DNA from: Accumulibacter jenkinsii
Lineage (GTDB): Bacteria; Pseudomonadota; Gammaproteobacteria; Burkholderiales; Rhodocyclaceae
Length of the DNA stretch: 64,000 nt
NCBI GenBank assembly: GCA_036625225.1
Contig: JAZKUF010000004.1
Location: forward strand, 186,001-250,000
Direction of reading: 5' to 3'
The position numbers were made by a program, and so were the translations under genes. This document shows positions 59,131 through 64,000 of this stretch, piece by piece. Numbering within the stretch: position 1 is the stretch's first letter; every line of letters begins with the position of its first letter. The notes beneath the pieces are model-generated. The model ran no database searches. It was not told where the DNA came from and saw only the letters and a list, made by a program, of their open reading frames with translations.

Positions 59131-61704
59131 GTGAATTTCAACCCCGCCTCCCTTGTCGCCACTGCCGGAATCTGGCGCGCGGCACTTTGGAACGGGTCGG
59201 CAAGGTTGCTGGCGCGGACCGGCTGGGGAATCCGCGGCAAGCTGATCGCCATTTTTGTCGTCATCAAGGTACTGCCGCTGGTCTTGCTGGGCGGGTTCGC
59301 CTGGACCCAGTCCGAACGTCTCGGTGAACTGCTGGCGCTCGACGCCAACCGCCTGACCCAACGCGCCGACCGGGCGGTCAACGACGTCGGCCAACTGGCG
59401 GTCGCCGACTCGATGAAAGCGCTGAACACGCGCATGCGCGAGGAAATCGAACGTCAGACCACCGACGTCGCGCGTCGCATCGCCATTTTTCTCCTCCAGC
59501 GCGATGATGACATTCGCTATGCCGGATCGCTCGCCCCCGATCAGCAGGTCTACCGCACCTTCCTCGAAGGCCGGATTCGCAACATCACCACGCACGGACG
59601 CTGGGAACTCGCAGCCGACGGCAGCCACTGGCAGCCGGTCGCCGCGCCGGTTCCGGCGCCACAGGTGACTTCCTCACTCACCGAAAACGATCGCGAATTT
59701 CATTACCGGCCGCCCGATTCATTGTTGCACATGCGCAGTCGACCGCTCTATCTGGAGATGACCTTCGTCGGCACCGATGGCCGCGAGAAGGTCAAGGTCT
59801 CCACCTCGCCTCGCCTGGCCCCTGGTTTACGCGACGTTTCCCGGCGAGAAAACACCTACACCAGAGCGGAAACCTATTTTGCCGACCTCAAGCGCCTGAA
59901 ACCCGGAGAAATCTACGTTTCCGAAGTCATCGGCCCCTATGTCGGCTCACCCATCATCGGCCACTACACCCCGGCCGCTGCGGCCAGGGCCGGCATTGCC
60001 TTCGCGCCGGAAAAGGCCGCCTACGCCGGCAAGGAGAACCCGCTCGGCAGACGGTTCGAGGGCCTCGTCCGCTGGGCAATGCCGGTGGTGCGCGACGGGC
60101 GCATCATCGGCTACGTCACACTGGCACTCGATCATGATCATCTGATGGAGTTCACCAATACGCTGATGCCCACCGCCGAACGCTATACCGACATCCCGGA
60201 TGCCGGCGGCGGCAACTATGCCTATGTCTGGGATCATCTGGGGCGCAGCATCGTTCATCCGCGCCACCACACCATCGTTGGCTATCGGCCGGCGACCGGC
60301 GAGCCGGAAATCCCCTGGCTCGACGCCGGGGTCGATGAAGCGCGGCGAAAGAACGGCAAATCCGACCGCGAGTTCATGCGCGACCTGCCCCTATTCCACG
60401 AGCAATCGTATCGCAAAACGCCCTCCCCCCTGCTCAAGCAGGAAGCGCGGGTCGGCATCGATTGCCGTTACGCCAATTTCGCACCGCAGTGCACAGGGTG
60501 GTTCGAACTGACGCAGCACGGGGGTTCAGGATCTTTCATCATTGCCTGGAGCGGGCTCTCCAAACTCGTTACCGCCGCCGCCATCCCCTATTACACCGGT
60601 CAGTACGCCCGCTCGCCGCGCGGCTTCGGCATGGTGACCATCGGCGCCAACGTCGACGAGTTCTACCGTCCGGCCAGCGAAAGCAAGCTGCGGATCGATC
60701 AGATGATCAGCGCTGCCGACCAGGAACTCTCCCAGCTCGAAGCCGCCGCCCAGAAAACGGTGGTCGACAACGTGGCGAGCACCACCTGGAGCCTCGGCGT
60801 GTCCACCTTGCTGATGTGCGCCATGGTCATCGTCATCGCGGTCTGGATGGCCTCCTTCCTCACCGGACACATCCGCAAGCTGATCGGCGGCATTTCACGC
60901 TTTCGCCAGGGCGAGGCCGATTTCCGCTTTCACAGCCGAAGCGCCGACGAAATGGGCGCCCTGGCCGATTCCTTTGACGCCATGGCCGACGCCGTCAATA
61001 CGACGCTGTCCGATCTGCGGCGCGAAATCAGCGAGCACCTCGGTACGGCCGGTCAGTTGCGCAGCATGCAGGCTCACCTCGAACAGCTGGTCGCGCAGCG
61101 CACGAGCGAGCTCTCGCTCGCCAACCAGCGTCTGCACGAGGAGGTCCAGGAGCGGCGCAGTGCCGAGGAAACGGCACTCCACCTTGCCCTGCACGACCCG
61201 CTGACCGACCTGCCCAACCGTCGACAATTCCACGATCGCCTGCAGCAGGCCCTGCTCCACTGCAGCCGCAAGCGGATCGGCAATGCCCTGCTCTATTTCG
61301 ACCTGGATCGCTTCAAGTCGGTCAATGACACCCTCGGCCACGAGACGGGTGACGCACTGCTGCTGCTGGTCGCCGACGCCATGCGCCACTCGGTGCGGGA
61401 AATCGACCTCATTGCCCGCCTCGGAGGCGACGAGTTTGCCATCCTGCTGGTCGACATCGATTCCCCGGCCGATTGCGCGCGCGTCGCCAGCAGCCTGCTG
61501 TCCCGGCTCAACGGCGTGGTCGAAGTGCTCGGGCACCCCGTACCGATCGGCATCAGCATCGGTGCCGTCTATTTCGACGACAACCACGCCACTCTCGAAC
61601 AACTGCTGCGCCACGCCGACCACGCGATGTACCAGGCGAAGCAGAGTGGCGGCAATACCTACCAGTTCTTTGCCGATGAACCCGCGTCGGCGGCTGCCGT
61701 CTGA
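59131..61704 (+). CDS. Membrane diguanylate cyclase with large periplasmic sensor and HAMP
   Basis: The 857-residue protein has a first membrane helix (about residues 37-57), a periplasmic sensor of nearly 500 residues with Cache-like features (VRWAMPVVRDGRIIGYVTLALDH), a second helix (553-577), a HAMP domain, a coiled coil (MQAHLEQLVAQRTSELSLANQRL is its start) and a GGDEF domain. RLGGDEFAIL (GGDEF 765-769) is intact and an RxxD I-site (REID) stands five residues before. The sensor is longer than a usual double Cache domain. GTG 59131 has no ribosome site and probably starts a leaderless message. Confidence 0.92.
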   Translation: MNFNPASLVATAGIWRAALWNGSARLLARTGWGIRGKLIAIFVVIKVLPLVLLGGFAWTQSERLGELLALDANRLTQRADRAVNDVGQLAVADSMKALNTRMREEIERQTTDVARRIAIFLLQRDDDIRYAGSLAPDQQVYRTFLEGRIRNITTHGRWELAADGSHWQPVAAPVPAPQVTSSLTENDREFHYRPPDSLLHMRSRPLYLEMTFVGTDGREKVKVSTSPRLAPGLRDVSRRENTYTRAETYFADLKRLKPGEIYVSEVIGPYVGSPIIGHYTPAAAARAGIAFAPEKAAYAGKENPLGRRFEGLVRWAMPVVRDGRIIGYVTLALDHDHLMEFTNTLMPTAERYTDIPDAGGGNYAYVWDHLGRSIVHPRHHTIVGYRPATGEPEIPWLDAGVDEARRKNGKSDREFMRDLPLFHEQSYRKTPSPLLKQEARVGIDCRYANFAPQCTGWFELTQHGGSGSFIIAWSGLSKLVTAAAIPYYTGQYARSPRGFGMVTIGANVDEFYRPASESKLRIDQMISAADQELSQLEAAAQKTVVDNVASTTWSLGVSTLLMCAMVIVIAVWMASFLTGHIRKLIGGISRFRQGEADFRFHSRSADEMGALADSFDAMADAVNTTLSDLRREISEHLGTAGQLRSMQAHLEQLVAQRTSELSLANQRLHEEVQERRSAEETALHLALHDPLTDLPNRRQFHDRLQQALLHCSRKRIGNALLYFDLDRFKSVNDTLGHETGDALLLLVADAMRHSVREIDLIARLGGDEFAILLVDIDSPADCARVASSLLSRLNGVVEVLGHPVPIGISIGAVYFDDNHATLEQLLRHADHAMYQAKQSGGNTYQFFADEPASAAAV

Positions 61705-61744
61705 GATGCGCGGCAGGCGACGCCAGCGCGTTGCCGCGGAGTGC

Positions 61745-62254
61745 TCAGAGCGGATCTTTCGCGCGCGGCATGCCGGTCAGCACGCGAACGGCCTGCTCGA
61801 TCGACCCGCCCATCACCCGTTGTGCCCTGCTCGTGCTGTTTTCGGTGATCGAGTCGCAGACGGCACTCACCAGCCAGGCGTACATGACCCGGTAAGGGTC
61901 GTCGTCGCAGCGGTAGCGCTGCGCCTGCCAATAATCTCCGAGTTCGATCCGCAGCACCTCGCAGAGGCCGCCCAACCGGGAATTCCAGCCGGCGACCGGC
62001 CGGTAGTCCGGGCTGTCGCCGGCGAAAATGGCTGAAAACTCCTGGCCTCGCAGGCGAATCGCCTGCTTCATTTCCGCACCATCCATGTTCCCGGACGAGC
62101 GGGCGAGCAACCACTCGAAAATCTCTTCGACGAAACCATCAATGATCCCCGAGACAACCGCGAAGTCTCCGAGGTCAGGCTCGGGCAACAACCCCGACAT
62201 GCACTTCGGTGGCTCGTCAAATGCTTCCTTTTTCATCACCAAACTATCTTTCAT
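61745..62254 (-). CDS. Hypothetical protein, 169 residues
   Basis: I do not recognise a family. The product is acidic, mostly helical by appearance (FAVVSGIIDGFVEEIFEWLLARS; GLCEVLRIELGDYWQAQRY), with no signal peptide. A purine-rich GAAAGAG precedes the ATG at 62254; a second ATG is at 62236. Base and codon use resemble the neighbours, and it converges on the GGDEF gene with a 40-bp gap. It could be a partner of that gene, but nothing proves it. Confidence 0.6.
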   Translation of the reverse strand: MKDSLVMKKEAFDEPPKCMSGLLPEPDLGDFAVVSGIIDGFVEEIFEWLLARSSGNMDGAEMKQAIRLRGQEFSAIFAGDSPDYRPVAGWNSRLGGLCEVLRIELGDYWQAQRYRCDDDPYRVMYAWLVSAVCDSITENSTSRAQRVMGGSIEQAVRVLTGMPRAKDPL

Positions 62255-62563
62255 CGCTCTTTCTTCTTCTAGTGGACCACAGGCACCGGATTGCCGTTCG
62301 CGGTATGTCGTATGTCACTTCTTTCCCGATGACCCTGACGCTGCACGAGCCGGGTCCCGGTGCCGGAATGCTATAGCCGTGTGCTGGCGGCAGGGTGTGC
62401 GTTTTTTCACGCCCGGCCTCACCCGAGGCCCACTTGCGCCAGACGTCGCCGATCGTCAAGCCCACACCGCGGGCATGTCGAAGGGCTCTCGTGTCATCAA
62501 CCGAGGTTTTCAGGATGAAGGCCATCGAAGACCTGCTGCGGGTCGCCGAGGAAGGCGAATAGT
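62255..62563. other. 309-bp region without a convincing gene
   Basis: The region between the unknown gene and tsaD holds no ORF of family character. A 93-codon minus-strand frame and a 15-codon plus-strand frame (62515-62562, MKAIEDLLRVAEEGE) are present; the latter ends one base before the tsaD stop codon and could be a gene remnant. No clear terminator is seen. Confidence 0.4.
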
Positions 62564-63592
62564 TCAGGAATCGGTCAACGGCCAGCGCGGCCGCACCGCG
62601 AAAGCGCCGGCCGGCTTGCCCGACACCCCGGCCTGCAGTCGCAGGGCACCTGCCAGCGCGATCATCGCGCCATTGTCGGTACAGAATTCGAGTTCGGGGT
62701 AAAAGACGGCGACGCCGGTCCGCGCGGCGTGCAGATCGAGCTGGCGACGCAGTTCCCGGTTGGCGCCGACGCCGCCGGCGACCACCAGCTGCGATAGACC
62801 GCTGATTTTCACCGCGCGCAACGCCTTGCTGACCAGCACTTCGACCAGTGCATCCTGGAAGCCGCGCGCAATGTCGGCGCGCTCCTGGTCGCTGGGCGTC
62901 GTCAGTTCGCGGACCTTGAGCAGCGCTGCCGTTTTCAGTCCGCTGAAGCTGAAATCGAGATCGCTCGATTGCAGCATCGGACGCGGCAGTCTGACCCGCC
63001 CGGCGCGGCCACTTTCGGCCAGCGTCGCCAGCGCGGCGCCGCCAGGGTAGGCAAGACCCAGCAGTTTGGCCGTCTTGTCGTAGGCTTCGCCGGCCGCGTC
63101 GTCGAGCGTTTCACCCATCAGTTCGTATTCGCCGACGCCGGTGACGCGCATCAGCTGGCTATGGCCGCCAGAAACCAGCAGCGCCACGAAGGGAAAACGC
63201 GGCGGCCTCGGCGACAGCAGCGGCGACAGCAGGTGTCCTTCGAGGTGGTGCACGGGTATCGTCGGAATGTCGAGCGCGGTCGCCAGGGCTTCGGCGAAAG
63301 CGGCGCCCACCAGCAGCGCGCCGGCGAGGCCCGGCCCCTGCGTGTAGGCAACGGCGTCGAGTTCGGCCAGGCGGCGGCCACTCTTCGCCAGCACCTGGCG
63401 CAGCAAGGGAACGACGCGCCGAACGTGGTCGCGCGAAGCGAGCTCGGGCACCACCCCGCCGTAATCCGCATGCATCAGCACCTGCGAGTGCAGCGCATGC
63501 GCGAGCAGCAAACCGCCCGCGTCGGTGCTGTAGAGCGCCATACCCGTTTCGTCGCAGGAGGATTCGATTCCAAGAACCAGCATCGGCCGCAT
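62564..63592 (-). CDS. tsaD: TsaD, tRNA t6A-modification ATPase
   Basis: The 342-residue ASKHA-fold protein makes N6-threonylcarbamoyl-adenosine at position 37 of ANN-decoding tRNAs with TsaB, TsaE and TsaC. It has LVLGIESSCDETGMALY, the metal-binding HxxxH in VHHLEGHL, LVSGGHSQLMRV, and VAGGVGANRELRRQL. AGGG stands just before ATG 63592; ATG 63583 (MLVLGIE) is an alternative that matches homologues more closely. Confidence 0.95.
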   Translation of the reverse strand: MRPMLVLGIESSCDETGMALYSTDAGGLLLAHALHSQVLMHADYGGVVPELASRDHVRRVVPLLRQVLAKSGRRLAELDAVAYTQGPGLAGALLVGAAFAEALATALDIPTIPVHHLEGHLLSPLLSPRPPRFPFVALLVSGGHSQLMRVTGVGEYELMGETLDDAAGEAYDKTAKLLGLAYPGGAALATLAESGRAGRVRLPRPMLQSSDLDFSFSGLKTAALLKVRELTTPSDQERADIARGFQDALVEVLVSKALRAVKISGLSQLVVAGGVGANRELRRQLDLHAARTGVAVFYPELEFCTDNGAMIALAGALRLQAGVSGKPAGAFAVRPRWPLTDS

Positions 63593-63723
63593 TCTACCCT
63601 ACACGCCCCCGTGCCGGACCGCGGCGCAGAAAAGACTCCAGCGCTCGCCGGCTCCATTCCGGCTGCCGGAAAGGTCGACAAACTGCTATCTTGTCGCCGT
63701 CCCTGTCCGCCTGAAAGTCGTCG

Positions 63724-64000
63724 ATGGCCAAACCTGCCCCCCATTCTGCCCCGCCTTCTGCGCAGAACCCTGCCCTTTCCACTGTCGTGCGCGGCGCCTG
63801 CCCCCACGATTGCCCGGATACCTGCGCGCTCGACGTCACGGTCAGCGGCGGGCGGGTCGTCAAGGTCGCCGGAGCGGCCGCTCACCCGCCGACCGCCGGG
63901 GTGCTGTGCACCAAGGTCGCCTACTACCCCGAACGAATCCATCACCCCGACCGGCTGCTCCATCCCTTGCGCCGGGTCGGCGCCAAGGGTCCCGGCGCCC
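63724..64000 (+). CDS. Molybdopterin oxidoreductase, N-terminal part
   Basis: The frame runs off the window end after 92 codons. After a Pro/Ser-rich lead the N-terminal 4Fe-4S motif of Mo/W-bisMGD enzymes is clear: GACPHDCPDTCALDV ... GVLCTKVAYYPERI (C-x3-C-x3-C...C), then HPDRLLHPLRRVG. This is the formate dehydrogenase/DMSO reductase superfamily; the subgroup and substrate cannot be told from this part. No twin-arginine signal is present, so a cytoplasmic enzyme is likely. It is divergent from tsaD. Confidence 0.88.
   Translation, partial: MAKPAPHSAPPSAQNPALSTVVRGACPHDCPDTCALDVTVSGGRVVKVAGAAAHPPTAGVLCTKVAYYPERIHHPDRLLHPLRRVGAKGPGA

Noticed and set aside
62244..62525. 93-codon minus-strand frame upstream of the unknown gene
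   Set aside because: No ribosome site, odd composition and overlap with the 61745-62254 gene start; not supported.
1..64000. tRNA genes, CRISPR arrays, insertion sequences, prophage
   Set aside because: No T-loop-like tRNA ends, spaced repeats, transposases or integrases were seen by eye on either strand.

Overview
The window is high-GC chromosomal DNA from a betaproteobacterium. It is most like Rhodocyclales, and possibly the 'Candidatus Accumulibacter' group. That placement is inferred from gene order, codon use and family resemblance; no database was searched. About 95% of the DNA is coding and almost everything is core housekeeping. I see no insertion sequence, prophage, CRISPR array, tRNA or 16S/23S rRNA gene.

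Layout. (1) 1-2.8 kb: the end of ubiU, then ubiV and ubiT (oxygen-independent ubiquinone synthesis) and a DMT-type transporter. (2) 2.9-7.7 kb: an orphan TRAP binding protein, pmbA, darP and a large PilZ protein. (3) 7.8-9.7 kb: thyA-folA and dciA. (4) 9.7-27.4 kb, minus strand: a complete dcw cluster in classical order (mraZ-rsmH-ftsL-ftsI-murE-murF-mraY-murD-ftsW-murG-murC-ddl-ftsQ-ftsA-ftsZ-lpxC), ending in a small membrane protein. Most junctions overlap by 1-4 bases, and a 10-bp-period MraZ operator lies upstream. (5) 27.7-31.3 kb, minus strand: the RNase P RNA gene rnpB, a DUF3025 gene, a lipoprotein gene, pyrC and rsmI. (6) 31.3-33.3 kb, plus strand: yraN, an exported HIRAN protein, diaA and dolP, an enterobacterial-like order without lpoA. 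(7) 33.4-38.9 kb: a small membrane protein, a two-gene acetate-type Na+/solute symporter operon with a strong terminator, trkH, folB and divergent plsY.

(8) 39.3-50.1 kb: a PAS-GGDEF protein, dnaE, a coupled qor-TAXI-parA operon and uvrD. (9) 50.2-56.7 kb: an HDOD protein behind a long inverted repeat, fau, then slt, an NDUFA9-like protein, a GST and cca. (10) 56.8-64 kb: accessory envelope genes (an SH3 protein with a 36-bp minisatellite, a DUF2092 protein, a Gly/Tyr-rich protein), a large two-membrane-segment GGDEF protein whose message looks leaderless, an unknown gene, tsaD, and the start of a molybdopterin oxidoreductase running off the end.

Themes: peptidoglycan and division, folate and pyrimidine metabolism (thyA, folA, folB, fau, pyrC), and c-di-GMP signalling (two GGDEF proteins with I-sites and a PilZ protein). 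No clear new defence or mobile system is present. The most intriguing loose ends are the qor-TAXI-parA operon, the palindromic divergent uvrD/HDOD promoter with its long hairpin, the exported single-domain HIRAN protein, and the apparent leaderless GGDEF message.
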